Below are positions 1 through 9,465 of a stretch of DNA of 64,000 nucleotides, piece by piece. A program made the translations under genes and the position numbers. This stretch comes from Setophaga petechia (lineage: Eukaryota > Chordata > Aves > Passeriformes > Parulidae). The stretch is from NCBI GenBank assembly GCA_024362935.1, contig JANCRA010000061.1, positions 3,224,001-3,288,000 on the forward strand. The letters are read 5' to 3'. The notes under the pieces were generated by a model. It saw only the letters and a list, made by a program, of their open reading frames with translations. It did not search any database and was not told where the DNA came from. How positions within the stretch are numbered: the first letter of the stretch is position 1; the number at the start of each line of letters is the position of its first letter.

Positions 1-78
1 ACCTATTCAATAGGTAAATGGGGGTCCTATATCCCCAGCTTCCGTCTTGAGCCCAAGTGGCTGGCCCGTAATAATCTA

Positions 79-1488
79 TTATTCTGCTGGCCACTCTTCT
101 TCTCCCCATTTTTGGTCCCCTCCTGCCCTTGGGAACTCAAGTTTTAATTCTCTTTTTTCTCTTCCCAGGTTTTCATATAAGGGTGCTCCTAACAGGTTAC
201 TCTTGGACTTTGGTAGTACAAAGAAGGAGGGTTGTATAATTCCTAAAGTACAGGATCCTTTCCATCTACGGGGCAGCTCACTGTAAGCTTTTTGTCCACA
301 AATCCAATATATACCATTTGGGGCTTTCCATGGGTCATTTACCGCCTCAGGTTTTTCCCAGTACATTCTTAGGGTCTCCAGGGATTGGTAAGGGTTAGCT
401 CCAGGACTTTTATGCCAGCACAACTTCATTTTGTTGTTCCATTCGCAATTCTTCTCTTTAATTAGGCTCCAGTATCCGGCAGGAAGTGCTGGCTGCCAGG
501 TTCTAGTGTTATTGTTTGAATTTACTGTTAAAGTAGATGTGCAGGGAGTGTACCCTACCACTTCAGTGTATCTTCTCCCCTCCCTGCTGATGCAAACTGT
601 CCCAATTATTCGATGGTTTAAAATCCATCCCTCAGGCCGTTTCAATGTTTTGGAAATTTGAGTATGGTTCCATTTTAAAAATTGTTCTGGAGCTAGACTC
701 TCACCTCTCCATGGCCATTTTTCAGCTGATTTTAATCCCCCACAAATCCAACAGTTGGATAACTCTAATTCTGTGGCAATTTCTTGCATTAGATCTACAA
801 AAAGGTTCCTATTTGAAGTCAGAAATCCCCAATCCCCATACTGCTGTTCTAGCTGTTTGTATTGTTCACTTAATTTCTTTAGCCTTTCTTGTTCCACTCT
901 TTTCCTTTTTACCTCGGATTCTTGCTTTTGTAGTTTTTGAGTAATTTGTTTTATTTTACTCTCTGGGTCTCTCCCTTCTCTGTCCTTTGCTACACAAAAG
1001 AATTTTGAGTATCGCAGACAAATTCGTTTATCATCATCTTTCAGAAGGTTGGTTAACACGGGCCCATCCTTGGGAGAAACTTTCAGTCCATGTTTTAAAT
1101 TTTCTCCAACCCAGTATAATTTACCACCCATAGTGCACATCTTTAATTTGTTGTGGTCATAGCACACTTCACTAACATGGGAATGTGCCACGAACATCAA
1201 TTCCATTTTTCCCCCAATCCAGACAGTATGATTGCATTTGTCACAGACAGCCGGAGCAATAGGCTCTGATCCTGCAGCTCGCTCATGGATTATGTGGAGC
1301 TCAGGAGTGAGGCTATTAAGGCCCATTCCCTGAGATGCAATGATCAATACAGTGAAAATAATCCTCAGTGGGTTCAACTCTCTACCTCTCTCAAGGCCCC
1401 TTGGGTTGCATCCAAGGGCCGAGATGTAGATCTTCTCGGTAGCAGAGTTTATACCTTGGGATTTAGTCACTGATATATTTCGTTTCAT
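79..1488 (-). pseudogene. Proviral env, surface subunit; frame lost at left edge
   Basis: Env would be the membrane glycoprotein. The likely start is the ATG at 1488, although the frame is open from a GTG at 1506. A long charged leader precedes a hydrophobic stretch (about residues 42-54 from this ATG), which looks like an internal signal peptide. A charged, glutamine-rich coiled-coil-like segment lies at about 176-216. A CWIC motif sits near 246-249, a second WIC motif near 395, and a basic REKR motif, a furin-type cleavage site, near 443-446. Several N-glycosylation sequons are visible. The frame ends in TAA at 81-79 soon after the cleavage site. Env-like residues continue in another frame to position 1. 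The transmembrane subunit is outside the window. Confidence 0.85.
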
Positions 1489-1551
1489 TTTTGCCTTTGG
1501 CCTCACGAGCCTTCAGATATTTATCGTGGTTATGGCCCGATTCGTTTTAAT

Positions 1552-1962
1552 TTAGGCTAATTGGCCCCTAAGTTCAGGGGATGTGCGACTACAATAGGAT
1601 TGGTGTATGTGCCTCCCTCTCTTCCAGTGATACTTGGCTTCCTGCCACTCTTTTGCTTTAATTTGATATTCGTCCGGTATCCAATTACCCCTGTCACACT
1701 CTACTTTTTCTAATTTTGCCTTCGGTATTTCTTGCAAATCAATTCCTGCTCTTGTTCCGTGTACCCAAGTTCTCCACCAATCTTTATCACCTGTTTTAAT
1801 ATATCCTTTCCTTACTGCAGTCCACAAAGTTTTATCAGTTTCTTTTTCTATTTCTTTTCTACAATTACAGCAGAGAGCATTAGGGATCTGTCCCCTTGGT
1901 AGGTTTGTATACCAAAATTCTTCACACTCTATACACTTAAAACAACCCCATGGATTACACAC
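1552..1962 (-). CDS. Cysteine-rich ORF between integrase and env
   Basis: This 136-residue ORF starts at ATG 1962. Its first 35 or so residues carry CxxCxxC and CCxC clusters that could bind a metal, followed by a basic, tryptophan-rich part. It shares the reading frame of env: only a TAA at 1554-1552 and a TGA at 1515-1513 separate it from the env ATG at 1488. It may be an N-terminal env leader split by stops, or a separate accessory-type ORF. I do not recognise it as a known retroviral accessory gene, and the coding state is inferred only from its length and composition. Confidence 0.5.
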   Translation of the reverse strand: MCNPWGCFKCIECEEFWYTNLPRGQIPNALCCNCRKEIEKETDKTLWTAVRKGYIKTGDKDWWRTWVHGTRAGIDLQEIPKAKLEKVECDRGNWIPDEYQIKAKEWQEAKYHWKRGRHIHQSYCSRTSPELRGQLA

Positions 1963-2045
1963 TTACAGTTTGGAGTAGAACATTCTACTTCTCGTGAGTA
2001 CACTTGGGGTTGCAGCCTAAGGTAGGAGCGTTTTCGTGACATACA

Positions 2046-3759
2046 TCAGTCTTTTTTTAACTTGATTTTCAGTTCTCCAGGGGTAGATGCAATTCTCCAC
2101 TGGGATTCAGCAGGCGTCTCTGTCAATGGTTCTGTCTCTGTCGGTGGTTCTGCTGGTCCTTTGACCGGCGACGCGTGGGTCCAGCCTTTTTCCGCAGTTC
2201 GAACAGCTGTATCAGTGGTCAGCAAAGTTAAATATGGACCTTCCCACCTAGGAGACAAACTTTCTTCTTTCCAGCTTTTAATCAGTACCCAGTCACCCGG
2301 TTTTATTTGGTGTATACTAAATCCAAGAGGGGCTGATTGAGCAATTACCCCTTTTTCTCTTAGTTCTAGGACATGTTGTCCCATCTTCTGGATGTATTTT
2401 TGAATAGTCATATCAGCTATGACTACTGATGTTTGGGGTATTTCTTGGGAATAAGGCATTCCATAAAGCATCTCATATGCAGAAAGTCCTGTATCTGCAT
2501 TTGGAAGTGTCCTTATATTAAGCAATGCTAAAGGTAAACATTTTACCCATGACATTTGGGTCTCAATCATTAATTTTGTTAATTGTTGTTTTATAGTCTG
2601 GTTCATTCTTTCCACCCTCCCAGAGCTCTGGGGGTGCCAAGGGGTGTGATATTCCCAGGAAATACCCACAGCCTGTGTTACTCCTTTTATAATGCTGGAA
2701 GTAAAGTGGGAGCCCTGATCAGAATCGATGGCTCTGATAACCCCGAATCGAGGAATGATTTGTTCCAACAATATTTTAACTACAAACTTTGCTGTGGCTC
2801 GGGCAGCCGGGTAGGCCTCCACCCAATGAGTTAATTGATCTACTAATACCAACAAGTATTTCCATCTGCCCACCCTTGGTAATTCGGTATAATCTACCTG
2901 AACCCTTTCGAATGGTCTATAGGCAATTTTTCTACCACCAGTTGGAGCTTGTCTCATTACTTTTTTTTTTTTTAACCTTTTGACATGTCAAACACCCCTG
3001 TGTTATTTGTTTTGCTATCTCAAAAATTCCAATGCATCCATAATATTTTAGAAACTGATCACATAAGGCTCTTGTTCCCCAATGAGTACGCTGGTGTAAC
3101 TGGCTTAGAATTCTTCTAGCGTAAGCCTTAGGTAAAATCTCTCTCCCATCTGATAAAACGCACTTTCCCAGTTCTTTCTTAACTTCTAATCTTTTTATAG
3201 CTTCCTCCTCTTGAATACTATAGCTTTTTGGCAGCTCCTCTCGAATTTCCGCTATAGTGTTCAGCTGGATAGTTTCTCTTAGTGTACATGCTGCCTCCTT
3301 TGCAGCTTGATCAGCTGTGTTGTTTCCTCTCACTAAGTAGCTTGACCCCCGCTGATGACCTCTTACATGTACTACAGCTATTCTCTTAGGTCCTTTCAGG
3401 GCTTCAAGCACTCTGATTATTAACTCCTGATGGATCAGTTTCTTCCCTTGAGTGTTTATCAAACCTCTTTCCATCCAGATTTTTCCAAATGTGTGCACAA
3501 TTCCAAAAGCATATTTTGAGTCTGTGTAAATAGTCCCCACCTTATCTTTTAAAAGTTCTAAAGCTCGGTATAAAGCAAATAATTCACAAGCCTGAGCTGA
3601 CCAGCTAGAACTTATTTTTCCTCTCTCTATCACAGACATATTTTCTCCTTCTACAATAGCATATCCTGAATTTCTTTTCCCTTCTATCACCCTTGATGAG
3701 CCATCGATAAAATATTTTTCCCCACTAGATAGCTCTGTTTCACTTAAATCTGGTCTCAC
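2046..3759 (-). pseudogene. Proviral pol remnant: RNase H and integrase, frameshifted
   Basis: The first open segment (3759-2932) encodes RNase H with all four acidic catalytic positions visible (about D19, E59, D80, D150), followed by the integrase zinc-binding HHCC module. The second (2957-2046, 303 residues) encodes the integrase core, with D, D and E spaced by exactly 35 residues between the last two, and a C-terminal domain. The two segments are in different frames and join in a run of 13 A on the coding strand (2973-2961). The 3759 start is a GTG and is only where the frame is open, not a real start. Protease and reverse transcriptase are absent: the sequence passes directly from gag capsid into the region just before RNase H. 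The element could not replicate on its own. Confidence 0.9.
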
Positions 3760-5270
3760 CTTTGTTTGTCCTTTACCGCAGCCACGAAAACCTTAGCTTT
3801 AGCTTTGGCCTTTTCTTCGTCTCTGCGGACATAAACTCTCTGTGCTTCCCTTAACAATTCTTGCAAACCTCTCTCCTGCCAGCCGTCTAACTTTTCCAGT
3901 TTCCTTCTTATATCCTCCCAGGACTTAGCCACAAACTGAGTTTTGATTAATGCTTCCCCCACTGCTGTATCAGGATCTAATCCTGAATACATTTGTATAC
4001 TCTTTCTTATTCTTTCTAACCAATCTATGGGTGACTCATCTTTCCCTTGGCGTTCATTCAGGGCCTTGCTAATATTTTGCCCTCTGGGGACTGCTTCTCG
4101 AATTCCCTGAATAATTATATTCCTGAGATCCATCATATTCTGCCTATCCTGGTCATTGTTGTGGTCCCAGTTAGGGGCTGCCAGGGGCCATTTTATTTCT
4201 CCTAAAGGTCCCTGCTGATGGTCCCTATCCCAAATTCTCATGCCAGCCTGTCTTATCAGCTGCCTCTCTTCTGCTGTAAATAAAATACTTAAAATTGACT
4301 GAATCTCCGCCCAGGTGTAAATGCTGGGTCCCAGAAACTGATCTAACCTTTCAGACACCCCCAGAGGATCTTCAAGTAACCTTCCCATTTCTTTTTTAAA
4401 AGCTCTTACATCTCCAGTGTTCAGGGGTGCTGACACATACCCAATTACTGGTCCCCCTTGATTTCCAACTAATGGTACTTCCCTTAATGGGTACAGCTGC
4501 CCCCCCTTCCCTTCTTTATTGCCATCCCCACTGCTTTCTGCTCGTGCCTTTTCCTGGCTTCTCGTTCTGTGTGCTGGTGGTGAATCAAGTACCGGGAGCA
4601 GAGCCACCGGGGCTTGTGGTAGTGTGAGCGGAGCCACCGGGGCTTGTGGTAGTGGGAGTGGAGTCCCCGGGGCTTGTGGTAGTGTGAGCGGAGCCACTGG
4701 GGCTTGTGGTAGTGGGAGTGGAGTCCCCGGGGCTTGTGGTAGTGTGAGCGGAGCCACCGGGGCTTGTGGTGCGAGGGGTGCTGGATTGGGTGCTAGATGA
4801 GGCACCTCTACCAGTGCAGCTGGTTGTGGTAGATAAGGGGGGGGAAGGTTATCTAAGGGGTCCCACTGATTCTTTTCCTTTTTGGTTTTCAATGCATACA
4901 AGGGAGTAGGCCAGGACCCATGCCATAAAGCAGCATAATCGCTTTCTTCTCGATTAATAGGGTCCTTTTTGTTTACATAGGCATTCAAGGCCTTACAGAT
5001 CCACCCTTCAGATGACCCGTACATTGGCCAGTATAAATTATCAGGTCGGATCATTTCCCTAGTCCATTCTACCATACAATACTGAATCATTTTCTCCTTA
5101 CTTTTTCCTCTTCTGGATTCACATTTATCCTACGATTTTAACATTACCCCAAGGGGGCTGTCCTGGGGTATATCTGGCAAAATGCTCCCTCTTTTTCCAG
5201 TACCTTCAGTACCTTTATTTTCCTGCTGGTTTATACCAGGTCCTGGGTTTTTGCTTTGGCATTTACCCAT
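3756..5270 (-). pseudogene. Proviral gag (matrix, proline-rich region, capsid), interrupted
   Basis: Gag would form the virion core. The frame starts at the ATG at 5270 with Met-Gly, a myristoylation-type N terminus. After 46 codons there is an in-frame TAG at 5132-5130, and the same frame is then open to a TGA at 3758-3756. Visible parts are a matrix region, PPPY at about codons 143-146 (a late-domain motif), a proline-rich tract encoded by 30-bp tandem repeats, and a capsid ending in a major-homology-like stretch and a charged helix. No nucleocapsid zinc knuckle (CCHC) is present. The frame ends exactly where RNase H sequence begins, so the gag C terminus and the start of pol have been deleted. 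Family assignment to gammaretrovirus-like gag rests on the capsid region. Confidence 0.85.
4591..4770 (-). repeat. 30-bp tandem repeat inside gag
   Basis: Six 30-bp units alternate between two variants, giving a strong 60-bp period. They encode ten-residue proline-rich units, alternating a -TLPQAPGTP- and a -PLPQAPVAP- type. The repeat keeps the reading frame because the unit length is divisible by three. It lies between the PPPY motif and the capsid. Confidence 0.95.
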
Positions 5271-5841
5271 TTTCCCGAACAGGTGTTCCCTCACTTGCTC
5301 AGACCTTAGTCCCTTCTTGTCAGGAATTTCCTTAATAAAAAGTCCCTTCTAACAGCTCCTGCCTGCCTCTGATTTTTACAAGGAAAAGAAAAAAAATCTT
5401 CCCCGTACTGTTATCTTATCTCACCCCCCCCCGACCTTTTATATACAGAAAATCCTCCTCCACACGCTTTGTTCCTTCACCTGCCGCCCCCCTCGCGGGG
5501 TAGCGGAACCGAGGTTAGAAGAACTCCGCTCTCGTGTCGTGACCAGGTCACGTCTCATACACACACCATTCACACTCTTACACACCTACACCCGTTCTTA
5601 TCCCACCTAACCAAGCGATACTTACAGCCTCCTTTTCTCGCCTGGGTCTTCGTGCACGAGTTATTACAGGTGAATTCACTGCAGTCTACTACGGGAGCTC
5701 AAAATTCTTTGCTCATAATTTACCTTATGAATTTCCTCTTCCCTGAGAGATTCCCCCGTCACTCAGGGCCACCGGAGGCAAAAGCCTCCAAGGTGGGGCG
5801 CCTCCCTGAGATCAGGAGTCTCCCTCAATGGATTTGGAAAT
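5271..5841 (-). other. Proviral leader with candidate splice donor
   Basis: This is about 570 untranslated bases between the primer-binding site and the gag ATG. The minus strand holds a GTAAGTAT donor-like site at 5625-5618, a candidate major donor for spliced env RNA. The sense strand is rich in pyrimidine tracts near 5400-5600 in plus orientation, which are purine-rich in the viral sense. A packaging signal is expected here but I cannot point to one. Confidence 0.45.
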
Positions 5842-5859
5842 TTCCCGGCCAATGCACCA
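5842..5859 (-). other. Primer-binding site, tRNA-Gly(GCC)
   Basis: The minus strand reads TGGTGCATTGGCCGGGAA. This is an exact complement of the last 18 bases of vertebrate tRNA-Gly(GCC) including CCA, as I know that tRNA. It begins just after the inferred LTR end, at the position expected for minus-strand priming. It fixes both the orientation of the provirus and the LTR inner boundary. Confidence 0.85.
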
Positions 5860-5911
5860 AAATTGCTATAAATAAGAAGCTTGACTAGGCCAATATTCAA
5901 GCAGCAATCAA

Positions 5912-5917
5912 TTTATT
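5912..5917 (-). terminator. LTR poly(A) signal AATAAA
   Basis: The minus strand has AATAAA about 48 bases before the inferred end of the LTR. This fits a retroviral R-U5 arrangement with a short U5. Confidence 0.5.
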
Positions 5918-6008
5918 ATTTAATATGGTAAAGTATGAGCAATACAGCGCTGGGTACAGTGGGGGAAGTTTTCCCTCCAACTGCACATCGATAATTGAGG
6001 ATTACAAG

Positions 6009-6016
6009 TATTTATA
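6009..6016 (-). promoter_or_regulatory. LTR TATA-like box
   Basis: The minus strand reads TATAAATA, preceded by CCC. It lies about 95 bases before the LTR AATAAA, which is the expected order U3 promoter, R, poly(A) signal. Activity is not shown by sequence. Confidence 0.5.
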
Positions 6017-6540
6017 GGGGTACTCCTCATTTTTTTCAGCAGTTTCTATTTCCAAATTATTACATCACAATTCTATACACTATTGTGATTTAATTTTTCT
6101 CAGGATGTGTTTTTAAAGGAGTATCCCCAGATGGTGGTGGTCCAGTTTCCGACAGAAGGAAGACGAATCCCCATCTGGTAGAGTCCAGCTCCTCAGATGT
6201 AGGTCCAACTTGTTAATTGCAGAGACTATAAATCTAATAACAGTGATGTCCAGCTTCCCTTGGTCGAACCCATAAATCCTTGAAGTGGTGGTCATCTTCT
6301 TTTCTCAAGCTGTTTTTCTTTGCTTCAATAGGGTATGAGATAAGCATATTTCCTATATATATTCCAAAGCTATAGTTTCAAGGATACAAGTAATATTCTA
6401 AAATTATACTTCAAACGGTTATTATTGCAGAGCTCTTTATGGATTAACTATAAGCAAAAAAAGCAACATCCTTAACGCATTAATTTCCTTAACGCTTAAA
6501 TTCCAATGCTCCTTAATCAACCAGGGTTGAGTGCAAACAA

Positions 6541-6887
6541 CAAAAAAGTAGATCCAAAGGCCTTTTTCCATGTCTTATTTTCCTCAGTTATTAGAATTCA
6601 CAGCTCTCCCACTGTCGATTTCCACACATTTCGCAATCACAAATACACACATCGCCTGTTTGTACCTGACACGAAACACAGCTTTGTATTTCACACTATA
6701 TAAACAGAACACTATCATCTATAAATGGAACTATAACCACTAATAAAGAGAACCATAGAAATCTATAAACATATCTACAAACAGAGGAGTTCTACCTGCC
6801 CGATGGTCACAAGCTCTTCCTGCCATGCAGGGCAGCTCTCCTGGAGATGTTGGTCAGGTGGCATTGGGAAGCAAAGAGAACGCTCAG
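6541..6887. other. Intergenic, AT-rich, between provirus and gene candidate
   Basis: No gene is seen. The stretch at 6690-6790 is AT-rich and rich in short ATAAA/CTATA-type words, and resembles the tract at about 14.2-14.53 kb that adjoins the last-exon relative there. It may be the 3' UTR of the minus-strand gene candidate. Confidence 0.4.
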
Positions 6888-6944
6888 TCAATATTGGTCC
6901 TTCTGCACCTTTCCCTTGGGCAGCAATTGTCCTTCTACCAGGGG
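6888..6944 (-). CDS. Candidate terminal exon (5th of five)
   Basis: The acceptor reads CATCTTTGACAG|CCC. In the frame set by the previous exon it encodes 18 residues and then TGA at 6890-6888. The same frame is the one shared with the related segment at 14.55-14.70 kb, which supports it as coding in the past. Another frame stays open further, to a GT at about 6799, so an alternative ending exists. Confidence 0.45.
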   Translation of the reverse strand, partial: PLVEGQLLPKGKVQKDQY

Positions 6945-9031
6945 CTGTCAAAGATGGCCTGAAAGGCAGACACTCACTAGGCAATTTGAAGCAATCTGCC
7001 CCTTAAAGAACAGGCACCATTCCAAGTGTTCAAAAGTGTGTTTCAAAACATTGAAGTATCTCGATAAAGTCTTAGCACTCACAGTGCAAAGGGCACCAAG
7101 GAGAGCTTGAAACACAGACAGTCCCAGCTGCCACAGAGAATTGCCCAGCCTTGTTCTTTTCTCTGTGCTGACAGAGACCTCAGTCCTCACTGAAATGGCT
7201 GAAGCTGAAGTTGCCAGGAGCTGAGTCATGAACCAGCTTCATTACCTACCATCTACAACCTGCCCTCTGCAGTGAGCAGCAGCTGCTGCAACTCGACCAT
7301 CAGCTCTGGCAGGAAGGGCTGGGAGGGACAGAGCTCCGTACGAGGCCCGCAGGCTGCACCAGCTTGGCTAAGGAATGGATCCAAAGTGCTCCCTCTCTCC
7401 TCTTAGGTCTCCCTAATCAGGGGTCATTCAAGATTTCCTTTTGTTACTGAAGTTACTGTGATTTTTCAATTGGTTGGCCTCTGATGTTTTGCTCCTTGTT
7501 TTTCTTGTGGGTCAGGACCAATACCAGCAGACTGGTACTACATTCGGTCAGTGATTTGGACTTCTACCCTGACTTTTTGGTCTTTTTTTCCCCTATTCCT
7601 TCAAGAGTCAGCCTGGCCTCCCCTGGCACCCTAAAGCAAATTTATCCACCAACTTCAGCACAAAACTGGGAGACCCGGCTTGGTGACACAACTCCCACAA
7701 GGTCAGGTTTATTCCCTGCTCTCTTGCCACAGCAGAGGACTCAGTGTCAGAGCCTCTGGAGAAGCATGGAGGGCAGGGCTCAGGCAGGTTGTGCCAGTGC
7801 AGGATGTGAACTAAAGGCACCAGGAAGCACCAACCCTGCTCAGAGCAGCCATCTCTCAGCTCTCTAAATCAGTGTGGGCTCTGTCCTTACCAGGCTCCTC
7901 GGGCTCCTGGGAACTGTTCCTGCAGCTCTCGGTGCCAGATGAAGTTTCCTCTGCTGCAGTTCTGTTCACAGGCTCCCCTCCTGAAGAATCAGGGGCAACA
8001 CCAACATTGCCCTGAGCAGAAAAACAGAAAGAAAGGAACTCAAAGATCACTCAGTATTTTGCTGGAATCATATCAGGGATACAATAACTCTCGTTCTCCA
8101 CTCCCAAAGGACATGAAGCACAGAGGAGGGAACACTGCCCACACGGTTCACATGACAAGCCTTTTAAACTCAGGATTCAGGGGGCCAAGGTGAAACTGAA
8201 GCTCTTACAAAATGACCTTTGAGACAAAACATGAACACAGAAAACCAGAAGACACCAAGTGAGGCGACGTGCCCCCACACTCTGACCCTGCCTTATCCCA
8301 GAGCTGTGAGAAATCAGCCAGCACAAAGCCAGGGGCTCTTCTTGCTGCCAGCACAGCTGCCAGCAAGGGCAGAGCTTGCTCCCAGCCCTGCTCAGGGCTG
8401 TGTGCTGCAAACCCGCAGGCAAAGCACACATTTCTGCCTGGGAGTCTCAGCACCCCCAGCCAACCGCTCACACAACCCATCATAAGGTGCTGCTTCGTGG
8501 AGCTCTCTGCTGCTGCCCCACGTGTGTCATCCAGGCAAACATTTATGCACCCAGGTATTTCCAGGATCACATTTGTGATCAGTGGGAAAAATCTGTAAAT
8601 CGGGAGAGTAGGAAAAAACCAACCCAAAAGACAGGAAAAGCCAGACAACCAAGTAGTGTTTCTGTTCCATTGAGGAAGTAAATGTCCACAATGAAGCACC
8701 TGCAAGTTACCTTTGGACACAAAGATATTCTCACTATGACCAGTTCCAGAATATTCATCTCTTCTGCCATAGCCCATCCATCAGAACCCTAAAGATTCTA
8801 AAGATGGTTCCAAGCCTGAAATGTTTCCTTTTATTATGGAATAAAATGCTTCTCCAAACTGTTGTGTGTGAGTTTACAGTAGACAAAAGTCATGCCACTT
8901 GAGAATGAGGTATTGGTAAATCCAAAAAATCCTACCTCCTCCCCTTGAGTCATAATCACAAATGTACTGCAGGCAATGGGTCAGCACATCAACAGAAAGA
9001 GAGACATTCTTTGGCCAACACGTGTAATAAT
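6888..9031 (-). CDS. Unidentified five-exon gene segment with compatible splice phases
   Basis: Five minus-strand segments have AG acceptors and GT donors, and their phases agree: 9031-8936, 8763-8711, 8011-7891, 7189-7083 and 6944-6888. Joined they give 143 codons plus a TGA, lacking the 5' part. The first segment is cysteine- and tyrosine-rich. The third is acidic and Ser/Thr/Glu-rich and looks disordered. The fourth contains a leucine-rich hydrophobic helix (LWQLGLSVFQALLGALC). I do not recognise the protein. Upstream it may join the exon at 9466-9653 and a first exon in the CpG-rich region, but the exon at 9466-9653 ends in phase 0 while 9031 needs phase 1, so at least one more exon would be required. 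A chance run of five matching exons is possible but unlikely. It may also be a decaying pseudogene. Confidence 0.45.
7083..7189 (-). CDS. Candidate exon (4th of five), hydrophobic helix
   Basis: The acceptor reads GCCATTTCAG|TG and the donor GCACT|GTGAGT. Length is 107 bases and the phase continues correctly from the third exon. It encodes a basic stretch and then a leucine-rich segment that could be an amphipathic or membrane helix. Confidence 0.5.
7891..8011 (-). CDS. Candidate exon (3rd of five), acidic Ser/Thr-rich
   Basis: There is a strong acceptor with a pyrimidine tract (TCTGCTCAG|GGC) and a strong donor (CCTG|GTAAGG). Length is 121 bases, starting in phase 0 and ending in phase 1. 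The encoded stretch is Glu, Ser, Thr and Gly rich and probably unstructured. Confidence 0.5.
8711..8763 (-). CDS. Candidate exon (2nd of five)
   Basis: The donor CCAAAG|GTAACT is good. The acceptor GGCAG|AAGAG has a weak pyrimidine tract. Length 53 bases fits the phase of the preceding exon and ends in phase 0. An alternative acceptor at 8788 does not fit the phase. Confidence 0.35.
8789..8935. other. Intron of the minus-strand gene candidate
   Basis: This short interval separates the first two candidate exons. It begins with GTAGGA on the minus strand. I see no other feature in it. Confidence 0.3.
8936..9031 (-). CDS. Candidate exon (1st of five)
   Basis: The acceptor reads GTCCTTTTGCAG|ATT and the donor GGAGGAG|GTAGGA. 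Length is 96 bases, with two bases completing a split codon and one base left over. Only this frame is open. It encodes a Tyr/Cys-rich segment containing DVLTHCLQYICDYD. Confidence 0.5.
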
Positions 9032-9465
9032 CTGCAAAAGGACAGAGCTGCAGCTGCAGCCCAGCCCCAGTCACGGCTCTGGGAGCGCCTGCATGCACGG
9101 CAGGGCTCACACAGCAGCAGCAGCTGCAGCCCAGCCCTTGCTTTGCCTTGGCCTTCCCACCCAAAAGAGGCACAGCCCACATCTGCTGCTGCAACAGAGG
9201 CACCTCTGGCATGCCCCTCCCTGCATGGGACACTTGGCCTTCAGTGCCACTCCTCTAAACACTCTTCTCCTCTTTCCCAGCAAGTAAAACCTCTTCTTCA
9301 TTTCTTCTTCAGCTCCTCTTTTAGGAATCTTTCTTTTCCATGAATAATTTAATAACTAAATAATGATGAAATGAGTTCAATTAAAGAAGCCTTTTCTTCT
9401 CAGCGGTGTAACAACGTTCAAAAGCTCTCAGTCCAGCCCCTTTTATCCCCATCCAATGGAATTAC
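9032..9465. other. Probable intron, with a short internal duplication
   Basis: No exon is confirmed here, though one is needed to reconcile phases. The words AGCTGCAGCCCAGCCC recur near 9053 and 9122, and a CAG-rich stretch lies at 9114-9125. Confidence 0.3.

Larger units (their letters stand above)
1..6540 (-). mobile_element. Degraded gammaretrovirus-like provirus, 3' end cut by window
   Basis: The minus strand reads LTR, primer-binding site, leader, gag, RNase H, integrase, a small cysteine-rich ORF and env, in retroviral order. Gag has a PPPY late motif and a capsid with a major-homology-like region. Integrase has the D,D-35-E triad, and env has a CxxC motif and a basic cleavage motif. 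These together indicate a class I (gammaretrovirus-like) element. It is defective: gag has an in-frame stop, the nucleocapsid-protease-reverse transcriptase segment is missing, pol is frameshifted and env loses frame at its left edge. The env transmembrane half and 3' LTR lie before position 1, so LTR divergence and target-site duplication cannot be measured. The outer edge near 6540 is an estimate. Confidence 0.9.
5864..6540 (-). repeat. Provirus 5' LTR (outer boundary uncertain)
   Basis: The inner edge is placed at 5864, where a CA dinucleotide on the minus strand lies four bases from the primer-binding site. Reading the minus strand there is a TATA-like box (TATAAATA at 6016-6009) and then a poly(A) signal AATAAA at 5917-5912. 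That leaves about 100 bases between promoter and poly(A) signal and a short U5. The outer (U3) end could not be fixed because the second LTR is outside the window. The 6540 limit is a guess from sequence texture and could be wrong by a few hundred bases. Confidence 0.6.

Noticed and set aside
4591..4770. Regular 30-bp units considered as a CRISPR array
   Set aside because: Units are adjacent with no unique spacers, and lie in frame in a retroviral gene in a vertebrate genome.
4427..4800. Plus-strand Gly-rich ORFs over gag
   Set aside because: They are antisense shadows of the proline-rich minisatellite.
8205..8777. 190-codon minus-strand ORF
   Set aside because: It runs across the donor of a candidate exon and is in a different frame from that exon. 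It looks like chance readthrough.
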